A stretch of DNA of 64,000 nucleotides from assembly GCF_002775205.1 (NCBI RefSeq), contig NC_036453.1:14631594-14695593 (forward strand), given 5' to 3'. The notes below the pieces were generated by a model. It ran no database searches. It was not told the DNA's origin and saw only the letters and a list, made by a program, of their open reading frames with translations. Positions within the stretch are counted from its first letter, which is position 1. Each line of letters begins with the position of its first letter. Shown in pieces: positions 13,501 to 24,124 of this stretch. This stretch comes from Xiphophorus maculatus (taxonomy: Eukaryota > Chordata > Actinopteri > Cyprinodontiformes > Poeciliidae). The position numbers were made by a program, and so were the translations under genes.

Positions 13501-16500
13501 AGTTCTGCTGTTTGGACAGCCGATTGGGTCAGAGCGTCACCTGGTGGCCACTGGCAGAACTGCAGGCGGCCTCTCAGTAAATCAGAATAAAAAAGATAAA
13601 AAACATAATTCTGTTTGAGAGGAAGGAAAAAATAAAATATTAGATCAGATCAGTAAAAAGGATTTTAAATATTTGATTTAGTCGACAGAATCAGGTTTGG
13701 ACCGGGGAGAAAAACATCTGGACCGAGTCCTGCTGTCAGGTTACAGATGATCTGATATGGAAGTGTGTGGGTCGGTTCAGGAGGGAGACGACAGAAATCA
13801 CAGCAACCTGGACCAGAACCTCAGGCTGGTCTCCATGCTGCGCCGCATTGATGCAGTGATTCATGCTAAAGGAGCCCAGACCAACTACTGAGTTCTTTAG
13901 AAACATAATTACGTGTTTTCATCAGCAGAGATCCAGAAATCGTCATAACATCAAACGTCCCTCATCAGGCCTATCGCTGCGTTTCCATTAGCCGTATAAA
14001 CTGGAATTATCTGGGTTTACCTGTAGTGGGTGTAGATGCAGTTGGTGAACGGCATCTTGGGAGTGGACCACTGCAGAACCGCCACCAAAGGAACCTCGAA
14101 ACCCTGAAAACACAGAGGAACCCGGACTGAACGTCTCATCCTGATGATGGAGGCCAGAATCTGTCGCCATGGAGACGGGCCTCCGCATCAGCAGCTGAGT
14201 TTGCTCTGAGTTTGACTCTTTGTCAGGATGAGCGGAAGCATCTCAACGTTTCTCAGACGTTGGTCATCAGTAACGTTGGGCCGATTAACCGACCTCGTTA
14301 GAGTCGTCCTCCGGGACGTCGTTCAGGTGCAGCTGGAACAGGAAGTCGTGCTCCTCCAGGGCGCCGAGCATGCTGGGAAGGCGGCAGGCCCTGCTGTCCA
14401 CACGGCAGAAAGACGCCATGCCGACCTCGCCGGACTGATGGCTGCAGGAGAGGACAGGAGTCAGAGCTGCTCCTGACCTTTGACCCTGCTGCTGACCCTT
14501 GACCCCATTACATACCAGACGTTGTCCACCAGCAGCACGGAGCCGTCCGGCATCATGGGAAGGTACGAGGCATTCAGGTTGGGCAGAATCCGGACGTCCC
14601 GGATGCTCAGCTCCTCCTGGGAAGATTCATTCAGGACTGAGAGGAAACCAGTTAGAAACCAGTTAGAAACCAGTCAGGACGGATGGAGAACAGATTCTGA
14701 GATGCATTCAGGTCTGGACTTGGCCATTCAGTTTCGAGTGTCACAATGAAGCACCCTGATGTTTGGCTTGGAGCCTGACAGAACAGGAAACGGCTCAGGG
14801 TGTGAGTACTTTGGATTCAGTCAAACCTTTCAGGACGGCGAGATGTTTCCCAGAAACGGTCATCTGCTTGCAGCGGACGGTGGGAGGCGGCAGGACGGTC
14901 AGCGTGGTGCTCACTGTGGGCAGAACCAAACAGAACCATCATTATTCTGCAGGTTCTTTCACCTCATCTGGGTTAGAAACACTGCCACTTGTGTCTGAAG
15001 CTGGTACTGCACCAAGCAATATTATTGTATGCAAAAAGGACAGCAGAAAATTTACGCAACACATGACAGGAAATACTTCATGGACTAAGTGCTGAGCATT
15101 AAGCCCGACATCCTGCAGTTTTAGCATTAGCTTCCACTAAAGACCATGTTGGTTAGCGCTTCAATGTTAGCTTCTACTACTTCCTGTGTTGGTGCAGCCT
15201 ATATTGTTGGCACAACTAATGTTTATGATTGGTTCTTTATGGTTAGCTCAGCCAGCTTCTTAGCTAGCGGTGCCCAGCACTGACCCCTCTTCCTGTCTCT
15301 AAACGGCTGCAGGTGGTTCTGGGTCATCGGAACGGTTCTGATGAAACTTTAAAGTGAAACCGGAACCTTCAGACCGTTTGGACAGATTAGAGAGTCGGAA
15401 CCACAGCGGGAGAAGTGATCTTCTTGGCTGTGGTTCTCGCTGGTTAACATGAAACCTTCAAACTGCTGACACTTTCATCAGAACCGAAACTGGAGCGGAT
15501 CCAGGCTTTATCCCAGACCTCCTCACCAGGCAGGACAGACGGGTTTTTATCACAGCGGGTGGGAGGGAGGGGGGTTTACAAGTCCAGACAGGTGCAGCAG
15601 AGCACAGGTGTGTATCGTACCCTGAGCCTTGAAGGTGTTCAGGTCGTGTCTGAAGGTGTGTGTGGGTTCTCGCTGCTGCAGGACGCTCAGGTATCCCAGC
15701 TCCTGCACCTCCACCTTCTCTGCTTCCTTCTTCCACACCGTCACCATGACCTGCAGCAGAACGCAGCGTGAAGCTCCCAGAACGTCTACATCAGTCCCAC
15801 AAACGGAGGCCCAGCAGCTGCTTCTCACCAAACACAGAACAAAGCAGACAAAGGCTGGAGCAGGAAGCTCCACCTGCTCACCTTGACCTTCAGGGTGTTG
15901 ACTGGAAGTTTGTCCAGAGAGACGGTGAGAGGGAAGATAACTTCGTCCGTCAGGACAACCGGCTCGTCCAGAGGAGACTGAAGAGAAGAAGTTCAGAGCC
16001 GATGAAGACGGTGCATTAAAACCTGAACCAACAAAACCCTTTGAGCAACCTGTTCCCCTCCTGGCCTGTGGGGGCGCTGCACCAAGAACCACTGAAGGAA
16101 ACAACACAAAAACCTCTGAAGACACTGAGCGCAACTTCCTTCTTCACCAAATCTAAACTAAAATGGAGGCGTCACATTTTAGTGGTTTGAGGATTTCTCT
16201 TTAGTCTTTGGCTAAAAACCACGAGCCATTTCTCCTGCCTGCGCTAGGCTAAAGTATTAGCTTTGGTTTTATTTACCCAGAATGCCCTGCACCGGGTAAA
16301 TAGTTTCCTGTGTGAAAGGAAACTATAGAGAAGAGGATGATGGATCGGGACTTTTCCACATGTGTTGTAAACGTTCCTCTACCTGAACGGGAGCCCTGCG
16401 GAACTCCCTGGCAGCCGTCCCGGAGGAGTTGTGGATGAGGAGCGGCTTGCAGTCCCTGAAGCTCCGACAGCGGGAGTCCACCCTGCTGCCCAGCGCTGCG

Positions 16501-18347
16501 ATGGCCGCCTCCGCCGCCGCCATGTAGTCATCCTCGCCGTCCTCGTCGCCGCTGCTCTGGTAGTCCTGGTGGTTGCCACGGTGACGGCTGTTCTCACCCG
16601 GACTCACGCTGGCCACGGCGCACAGAGAGCCGGCCAGCTCCCGCCACGCTTGGCTGCTGGGAGACTCTGTGCCGAAACCAGCCGCTGTGACGTCAGCGCC
16701 CCCTGCAGGGAGAGGAACGTCATGAGCTTCATCAGATCGTCCAGACGAGCGTTTTAATTGGCTAGGAGAGTTTAAGCTAGAGCCAGGACTTTAATCTACT
16801 TTAAATGTCATTAGACATGAAACTATTGATCTCTGAGAGGGTGAACTGAGCCTAAGTCTGTCACAGTAACACATTTTACTGGCCCATAAATCGTCCCGGA
16901 AGGTTTTGCGATGTGATAATATTGTTGCTTTGAGGCCATTTTCAAGTAATGGCATAACAATAAGAACTCATTCTCAAATATCAATAAAGTTTCCTTTCTA
17001 ATGAACATTTAACACTGGAACTGGAAGACATTTTAAATATTCAAAACAAATAAAAACAGGAGAAACAACAAAATATTAATTATGAAGACTGTAAACAAAA
17101 TTCAAAAAAAAGGATGTAGTTGAGACCAAAGCAGCAGACTGAGGAGTTTAGTTTTTGGTAGGAAGAGGAATACAACAGATCATACAAATAGAAATGAAGG
17201 AATTTGTTTTAATTGATCGATTAATTTATTGGTTAATTAATTTGTCGATTTAGTTCCACAGATCGGATTTTACTGAGCAGTTCAGATCGCTGTGAGAAAG
17301 TGGGATACGGGCCCAATGTGGGATCCTGTGGCTGGAAAACATGATACTGCCCCTTTAAAATAATGATGAAAGGAAACCAGCAGACAGGTGAGCTCTATAG
17401 GTACTCAGAGAGATTCAGGTCCTGAATCTGCAGTTGGATGCTCCAACTGCAGCTGGAGCATCCAGAACCTTCAGCTGCAGCCGAGCAGGTCCAAAACGGT
17501 CCAGCAGCTGTGGTACCACCGAGACAGAGCTTGGTCAGCAGTAGAGTTAGGAAAGCGTTCAGGACAAACAGAGACGCCACGTCTGTTCAGCAACGTCTCA
17601 GAGAGTCCAGAACCAGAACCCGGAGAGAAATGAGCTTTACAGAATTAAAAACTAATGTTTATGGCTCTGATGTCATATTTTTGTTTTCTGACACTGGATT
17701 CTGGGTCAGAATCACCAGAACTAATTCATTTCAGACAGCTGAAATGAATTAGTTTCACTTTCTGATTCAGAGTATCTGAAATTAATTGGTAATTGTTAGT
17801 GAGAATGAAAGAGACTCTGCTGCAGGCTCCGCTCGGGTCAGACCCAGTTCGGGCTCTGGTTCCGGTTCTGATGAATGACTGCGCTTTGATGACGGCGGTG
17901 TGTTTGTTTCAATGACCAGACGAACACGGAAATGATGCTTCCTCCATGTTGTTCTGCCTGGTTCTGCAGCAACAGCCCCAGGGAGGTTCGGTCCGGGGAC
18001 AGAACCGGTCCAGCGCTGAATATTAACCCCAAAACCAGGAACACAGAGGCGTCCGAACGACGCAGAGGCCCGGTGAGACCAAGAGAACCGGGTCAGATCC
18101 GGACCGGGTCCTACGGCTCTCCGCCCCCCGCCAATCCCCCCCTGCCGCCCGCCTTACCGGGGGCCTCGCTCGGTGTCGCCGCGGCGTCCCGGCAGCGTAG
18201 CACCAGCAGGAAGCGGACCGTCTCGCCCAGGTAGAGGTGGCTCCGGCGGGGCAGACTGCGGTACCGGGCCGGGTCCGACAGGTCCGTGATGGGCACCGCC
18301 GGGAAATACATGAAGTACTCGCACTGCGACTCCATCATCTGCACCAT
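10313..18347 (-). CDS. trappc14: TRAPPC14 (C7orf43/MAP11), TRAPPII subunit, 13 coding exons
   Basis: In human cells this protein is a metazoan TRAPPII subunit that helps bring RABIN8-bearing vesicles to the mother centriole for ciliogenesis; it also associates with microtubules. Exons in coding order: 18347-18158, 16702-16383, 15977-15882, 15750-15621, 14913-14827, 14636-14516, 14441-14294, 14103-14021, 13322-13171, 12736-12600, 11738-11660, 10716-10602, 10469-10313. Junctions are GT-AG and phases sum to 605 codons (604 residues; human is about 580). Diagnostic matches include MESQCEYFMYFPAV at the start, HLYLGETVRFLLVLRC, PDGSVLLVDNV, VVCHTPLSNLG, MKLKLQFTASVS and MERRAITPPV near the end. 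The first exon also has an in-frame ATG 12 bases upstream (18345-18347) of the human-like MESQ start at 18333-18335; I give the longer form. Exon 2 has an acidic stretch (SSGDEDGEDDY) that is not conserved in human. The gene looks intact. Confidence 0.96.
10477..10537. repeat. (CA)n microsatellite, about 30 units
   Basis: A pure CA dinucleotide tract lies inside the last trappc14 intron (10470-10601). On the coding strand it reads (TG)n and ends about seven bases before the acceptor AG of the last exon. Confidence 0.97.
10731..10915. repeat. Dispersed fish repeat in trappc14 intron 11
   Basis: The segment begins GGTAAATGG and ends with CTACCCACTGAGCCACAG. The first resembles the start and the second the end of a dispersed repeat that is common in fish. 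No transposase or terminal repeat is visible. The class is not certain. Confidence 0.5.
11137..11420. repeat. Possible MITE-like remnant in trappc14 intron 11
   Basis: The motif GCGTTTCCATTA occurs near 11152 and a related GTGTTTCCATTA near 11231. A further copy of GCGTTTCCATTA occurs at about 13980 in intron 8. The texture suggests a non-autonomous DNA element, but terminal repeats and a target duplication were not found. Confidence 0.3.
12268..12590. repeat. 33-bp minisatellite in trappc14 intron 10
   Basis: Units of about 33 bases, themselves built from AGC/GGT/GGC/AAT triplets, repeat in register: several full units at about 12340-12475, then shortened and variant units to 12590. It is read-through-like in several frames (SSSNGSISGGG on +), but it is intronic. 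It ends about 8 bases from the donor of exon 10 (12598-12599). Confidence 0.93.
16703..18157. other. Trappc14 intron 1
   Basis: The largest intron. It contains a perfect hairpin at 17719-17754 and an isolated transposon-like end at about 17338-17357 (ATACTGCCCCTTTAA, the complement of the motif at 41467). There is also a GC-rich stretch next to exon 1 at 17970-18157 that may belong to the promoter CpG-rich zone. No other gene is visible. Confidence 0.5.
17719..17754. repeat. Perfect 16-bp inverted repeat with 4-base loop
   Basis: The left arm AACTAATTCATTTCAG (17719-17734) is matched exactly in reverse complement by 17739-17754, with loop ACAG. It lies in trappc14 intron 1. Origin unknown; it could be the fold of a small transposon remnant. 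Confidence 0.9.
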
Positions 18348-20350
18348 GGCGACGACCGGAGGAGGCTGAGCGGACCAGGACCAGGAGTCAACGGACCCCG
18401 ACCAGAACAATCAAACACGACGACTTCCTGGTTCTTTCAAAACAAGAGCTCAGCAAGCGGATGGAAAACTCAACTGCACCCCACAGTGGCGAGTTCAACA
18501 AATTACAACTGCCTGTCTGTTTTCACTGCTAAAAGTATTATGGTGCTTGTTCTCCTCTATTAGAGGAGGAAACGTTTTTACTCCCTTATAGATTTTTACA
18601 TTTTCTGATTTCTAGTTCTGGATATAACAAGCATAACAAAAGTTTAACAAAAGGTAAAGTATAACACAAAAATTGTTTTTGTGTGAATTGGATTTTCACA
18701 ACAGAATGAAGCTAAGATACCAGAAATACATTTTTAGATATATTTTTCTTATTATTAGGTTGGAATCTATGTTGTTGGGGTTTTTTAAAAGTTATTTTCC
18801 ACAAATCTCAACCTTTCATATAAGAATTTTTTTTTCAGGTTTTTGTTGTGGATGTTATGCAAATTCTGTGCTTCTGTGAGTCGTGAATTCTCTTCTAAAT
18901 GAAATTATTAATATTAATTGGATTTTCCTGGTGAAACAAATGTTAATAACAAAAAAAGTAAAGGCTGTAGATCTCTGATCTAGACTGAACAAAATCCATT
19001 TAGGGTCCAGATTCACCGGTTGTTGGGCCTGAGCAACCACTCCCCACTCAGATCTTTAGATGAAGGCAAATACAAAACATGAATCTTGACGAAAAGACGT
19101 TAAAATATAATGTTTTACTTCATTTGAGTTTATTTACTTTAATGTTGTAATTATTGAAAGTTGTAGTAAAACAACAACAAAAAGATGACTGGGTTTGAAA
19201 ATTATTTTCCAAGTAACTAAAAATAAACATCAGCAGACAACTAACTAATTAACTAACTCGGAATCGGTTTCTTAAGGGGGATCTCTTGACTACCTGGCAA
19301 CCCTGAGCTGAGGTCTAGTAGCGGCTGCTGGAAGCCTGGACGGTTATTTTGGGATTATTAACATCTTTCTGAACGGTGGGAAACTTTAACATGTGTGGAG
19401 AAAACAGCTTTAATTATTTACTATTCTGTATTTATTAGCATTCGTTTCGCTTTTCGAGGAAAACCCGCCGGTTTAAAATACAAACAGCAAGATACTATTT
19501 TTTTTAAAAGTCTGCTTTGGTAGTTTAGGAGAACTGTCTTGTATTTATTTTCTTACAAAGGACTATTCAAATCACATTTTATTTTGCAATAACGAAGCCA
19601 CAGAATGTAAATTGTCAGTCTGCATGTATCTGAAGTTAGAACAAACTACAGCAAACAATGAGAAAGCATTCCTTGTAACTGTGTCATACATACTTGCATT
19701 GTACAATGATTTAGATTTCATGTGGGCAAAATCCAGCCAATCAAACTTCAACATAAGAGTTGCATAAAATCAAAGCCATTGTTTTGTATCGTGCCAAATT
19801 ACATCAATGTGGAAAGATGTTCAGTTGTATTTAATTTTAGAAGTACCCCATGAATGCAGAGAAAGCTGTAGTTTATCAGTGTGTTAATAAGTAGTTGTAT
19901 GACTACATACTGCCACAACCTGACCTTTAAAGACATTCCTGATCTTGATGTGGTCCAAAATGAAAATGAGTTTGGTTCCTCTGATTTAGATGGTCAGCCA
20001 TAATATGGAGTCCAATTACATAATATTTAATGGATATCTCACATCCTAGCAGACACATCTTGACCCCGTCTGTAGGTCGACTGTGTTACCTACAGAACAT
20101 ATCCTTTAATTTGATCACCAGAAATTAAAGGATATGTTTAATAAATTAGTTTTATTTCTATAGTATAGAAATAAAATGATATTGCTATAGCAATAAAACT
20201 TTTTAGTCCACCAGCTGTCAGTCATTGTTATGTCCAGTATACAGTAAGGCACAAACACATCACAGGTGGAAAAAAATTCTGTGCCACACTTACAAAATTT
20301 GTTTTACCCAAGTTAAATGAATTTCAGAATAAAACTAGAAATAAGAGCCA
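18348..20350. other. Region between trappc14 and the receptor cluster
   Basis: Just upstream of trappc14 the sequence is GC-rich to about 18420 and is the likely promoter/5' UTR. From about 18530 onward it is strongly AT-rich. I see no gene. The segment 19440-20340 has no clear repeat structure. Confidence 0.5.
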
Positions 20351-21340
20351 TCACGTGACATGTACTCTGGGGTTTTTCTTATTCATAATTACAGGGAATG
20401 AAACCGAGCCTCTCCACTGACAGCTGAGATTGAGTATGAGGATCGGCCTGATTGTTTGGTCTCTCAGACCATAAATGAGGCAGTTTAGACATTTAGGAAG
20501 AATAGTTACAGAAACATAAAGGAAAATCTGAAGACGCACAGTAAGAACTCTGTCTAGATTTTTGGAGATGGGTGTTATCAATGAATTGTGTATTGTTGAC
20601 AACACTGTGAGGCCCATTTGCAGCAGATGCAGCAGCAGAGTCCTTTTGGCTTTGCTGGCTGATTCTTTATCTGTGGCAGCAGAACGAGCTGCTACAATGA
20701 TACCAGTGTAGCAGAAAATGACTGTTACACCTCCGAGCACAAACAGGAAGTAGGTCGAGACTTTGTCGTAAAGGTCAGATGCTGGATCAGTAAGCATATC
20801 CCCTTTTCCACAAAAGTCTGCCATCTGCATGTGCCGGTGTTCTTCTAATAAAAACTTGAACATCATAATTATTTGAATCATGACATTTAGTGAAGTGAAA
20901 GTCCAAACGACCCAAATAACCAACGTGGTGTTTCTGGTGGTGACGATGGCGTTGTGTCTGAGAGGATAGCACACAGCTGTGTATCTCTCTAAACACATAA
21001 TCACCAGAGTTATTGAAGAAATTCTATGAGGAAGAGAATAAAATGCTAACGCAGTGGCACAGACGGGATACAACAGAGTTACTCTACTGAGAGACAGAAG
21101 AAACAGCGCTTGACTCTTTGCCATCTGCAGTGTGTCTGCAAGCAGGAGGTTAAACAGAAGAACGTAGCGAGCCGTCTCCCGAAACATGTCTTTACTTCTC
21201 AGGGTGTATAAAGCGGTTAGATTAATGAAGAGAAACACAGAGCAGGGCAGAGTGGTCACAACAGAGAACAGTACCACCCCCAGAAGTCCCTCACGCTGCA
21301 GCTCAACAGTGTTGTTCCTTTGAGTCTGATTGGTGAGCAT
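20351..21340 (-). CDS. Odorant receptor 131-2-like GPCR (OR-1)
   Basis: Seven-transmembrane class A receptor of the fish OR131-2-like family, expected in olfactory sensory neurons. It has 329 residues from the ATG at 21338-21340; a longer open frame exists only from a TTG. An N-terminal NQT glycosylation site precedes TM1 (about residues 21-45). TALYTLRSK marks the first intracellular loop. TM3 starts with Cys94, paired in the family with Cys177 of the second extracellular loop. The DRY counterpart is ERY (118-120), and TM7 ends in LIYGLRDQTIRP in place of NPxxY. It is the most divergent of the four - strand receptors: it has ARY rather than SRY after the loop and LNCLIYG rather than LSSLIYG. 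Single coding exon, no disruption seen. The ligand is unknown. Confidence 0.93.
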   Translation of the reverse strand: MLTNQTQRNNTVELQREGLLGVVLFSVVTTLPCSVFLFINLTALYTLRSKDMFRETARYVLLFNLLLADTLQMAKSQALFLLSLSRVTLLYPVCATALAFYSLPHRISSITLVIMCLERYTAVCYPLRHNAIVTTRNTTLVIWVVWTFTSLNVMIQIIMMFKFLLEEHRHMQMADFCGKGDMLTDPASDLYDKVSTYFLFVLGGVTVIFCYTGIIVAARSAATDKESASKAKRTLLLHLLQMGLTVLSTIHNSLITPISKNLDRVLTVRLQIFLYVSVTILPKCLNCLIYGLRDQTIRPILILNLSCQWRGSVSFPVIMNKKNPRVHVT

Positions 21341-23122
21341 CTTCACCAATATTTAAAAAACATATGAAGTCAAAATCCCAGAAACTACAAAAATAAAACT
21401 AAAATACAAAAATAAAACTATTCCTTTAAAAGCCACATCAACTCGTAGGTTTTGGATTGTGATTCAAAATCCACCGTCGTGCCTTCTTTCCAACCCATCA
21501 ACTCCAGAGCTGCAACATTTATGTCATCGTCAGAGACCTGCCTTCCAGAGATTTGTTGGGAAATGGTTATGATGAAAACACGGACGCGAAAGGCAGGACC
21601 TTTGAACTGATGAGCCATTTTGGATGTGACAAAATGTTTTCAGAAACCAAACTGAAGGAGTAAAGTGTGCCTTCTTTTTGTAGCTTTTAGGAATTCAATG
21701 CCATTTTTTAAATTAAAGTATATGGTGACAAAGAACTACTCTACGTCGTATTCTCAAAGGAAAAACGGAATTTCTTTTACAAACTAATACAAATTAATTA
21801 AATATACAGAAGCGAAAGGAAAACTTATTTAACTGAGGTCCATCCAGGAGAATAAAAAATCATCCAAGTTCATCTCATGTAGGCCCACTATAGGACTCCA
21901 CCAACAAGGTTGTCCTGATGTCCACATATTAAACCACAGGTTTTTTAAAGCTACTCCACTCTTTGATAGACATTATTGCAGGGTAGAAATTTTATCTAGT
22001 CGGTTGTTTGTAGGTGTAAAATATACACAGTTTACCCAGTGTAAGCTTTATTTTGTACAGCTTGTACAGACATTAGAGAACTGTTTCATTCAAATCTACA
22101 TAAATACTGTTATTGATTACAAACAACTCCTCGTGACATATAAGCAAAGTAAATATAGAGAGCGTATTTTCCCAGTCATTATTGTTTAATGAATTCATTT
22201 CCTGTTCATAATTTTTGATATTTTGTAAAGCTACTTTACATATTTCAAAGACTTATATTTTAACTCTGTTCTTCACTACGTTTTTATTTCAGGCTCTTTT
22301 GTATTTCATGTTTTTATATTCAAATAGGGTGCAGAGTTTTCTTCGAAGCAGGTCTGGTAGTTCACATCCGTTTCGCTCAAATCAGTCCTCCAGCCTTAAT
22401 GGCCGGTCATCCCAGATTGATCCCATATCATTAATTAACTGTTGTGTTGATTTGAATGGGTTGTGAGTGGCGTTTGATAAAACAGAGATGACAAACCGTA
22501 AATGTAAAGATATTTTGCATCTGTTTTGTTGTGGTTTGTCAGTTAAGTTGTTAAGCTACAATTGTAAGATGCACTGAAGTTCGCTGTCTCTCAGCTTGCT
22601 GCACTGACCACTGACCACAAAGAAGAACCACCCACTCATTTGAATATAGGGATAGAAAATAGAGCCCAAGATAAAAATGTTATAAAATGAAATACAATTG
22701 TTAAACGAACAATAAAAAAAATACATGAAGATAATTAAATTTTAAAATAAATAAAACTGATCAATAAAATAAACTCCCCTTTAATTCTCCTGTGGTCTTA
22801 GAGCGACTCTCAAGAGGAGCGCGGCAGATGTCACAGTTGGACAGCGGGGAGGTTTCCCATCAGACAGTCAGTTCCCAAAACCACACACAAACAAAAAATA
22901 CAAATCTAATATGTCACAGTAACTTTACATTGACTTGCATTGTGAAACATTATGGAGAAACCAACAGCAGCAGCACTGTGCACAACAGATTTATTTTACC
23001 TTCCTAATAATCTCAGTCAAAATCAATGACAAAATACTCAGAGATTCCCATTAAGATTTTCAATCATTTGTCTGTGAAAGTTAAATACATCTATTTTGAT
23101 TTTTTTTATAGCTCAAATAAAA
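21341..23122. other. Intergenic region between OR-1 and OR-2
   Basis: AT-rich, with no gene that I can support. A small frame at 21418-21618 (-) lies where the upstream region of OR-1 would be, but it has no recognised similarity. No clear transposon was found. Confidence 0.45.
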
Positions 23123-24124
23123 TTAAATCAGTTGCTTTACAGGTACTTTGATTTTATGTTTAGCTTGGACGTTGGAAATGAAAGCTGAGCCTCTCCACTG
23201 ACAGGTGAGGTTCACCATAAGAACAGGTCTAATAGTCTGGTCTCTGAGGCCGTATATAAGGGAGCTCAGGCATTTAGGAAGGACAATACCACAAACATAA
23301 AGGACAATCTGCATGTTCGCAGATTGCACCCTGTCTAGATTATTTGAGATAACTATGAGCAATGAGTTGTGTATCGTGGAGGACAGTGTGAGGCCCAGCT
23401 GCAGCAGATGCAGCAGCAGAGTCCTTCGCGCCTTGTTGGCTGAAGCTTTGTCTGTGGAGGCCGAGCGAGCTGCTACAATGATACCAATATAGGAGAAAAC
23501 AACAGCTACACCACCTAATACAAACAGAAAGTAAGTGAAAGCTCTGTTAAAAATAAGAGAAGCTGGATCAACAAACACATTGTCTTTACCACAGAAATCT
23601 TGCATCTGGACTGGGCTTACATTGTGTAAAAACATTTTTAAAGCTAGAATCATCTGCATAATGTCTTTTAGTGAACTGAAACACCAGGTGATACAAATAA
23701 CCACTCCTGTGTTTTTTGTGGTGATTAACACACTGTGTCTGAATGGAAAGCACACAGCTATGTATCTCTCTAGACACATAACCACCAGTGTGATAACAGA
23801 AACGCTATGTGTCAGATTGTTGAGAACAGTCAAGCCCACACATACAGAATACAGCATCGTTACTCTAGAGGTAGACAGTAAAAGCATTGATTGACTATGT
23901 GCCAGCTGGACGGTGTCTGAAAACAGAAGGTTAAACAGTAGAATATAACGAGAGGTCTCTCGAAACACCTCTTTACTCCTCAACGTATACAGCATTGTCA
24001 CATTGATGAAAAGAAACACACAGCATGGCAAAGTCGTCACAGTGGAAAAAAACACCACTCCTAGGATTCCCTGACGCTGCACATCTAAGGTGGTATTTAA
24101 CTGAGTGTGATTAGTGGAGGACAT
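23123..24124 (-). CDS. Odorant receptor 131-2-like GPCR (OR-2)
   Basis: 333 residues from the ATG at 24122-24124, chosen because MSSTN matches the start of the neighbour at 26649-27641. An in-frame ATG six codons upstream is also possible. N-glycosylation sites NHT and NTT precede TM1. Landmarks are MLYTLRSKEVFRETSRY (loop 1), Cys95 and Cys178 for the disulfide, ERY (120-122), and LSSLIYGLRDQ (287-297). The tail after QWRGS is basic and ends KQLI. It is a very recent duplicate of OR-3: between residues 16 and 326 I count only 14 differences, all in or next to membrane segments 2 to 7. Upstream, about 24290-24480 is also similar to about 27810-27990, so the duplication included the promoter region. 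Intact. Confidence 0.94.
   Translation of the reverse strand: MSSTNHTQLNTTLDVQRQGILGVVFFSTVTTLPCCVFLFINVTMLYTLRSKEVFRETSRYILLFNLLFSDTVQLAHSQSMLLLSTSRVTMLYSVCVGLTVLNNLTHSVSVITLVVMCLERYIAVCFPFRHSVLITTKNTGVVICITWCFSSLKDIMQMILALKMFLHNVSPVQMQDFCGKDNVFVDPASLIFNRAFTYFLFVLGGVAVVFSYIGIIVAARSASTDKASANKARRTLLLHLLQLGLTLSSTIHNSLLIVISNNLDRVQSANMQIVLYVCGIVLPKCLSSLIYGLRDQTIRPVLMVNLTCQWRGSAFISNVQAKHKIKVPVKQLI

Noticed and set aside
20351-21349. Longer starts for OR-1, OR-2 and OR-4
   Set aside because: The extra residues begin at TTG codons; the first ATG matches the start of the paralogues.
23535-23894. Antisense open frames inside the receptor genes (also 27052-27411, 47374-47760, 50461-50856, 53434-53829)
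   Set aside because: They recur because the receptors are paralogues; they lack their own start context or known motifs and follow from the codon pattern of the sense gene.
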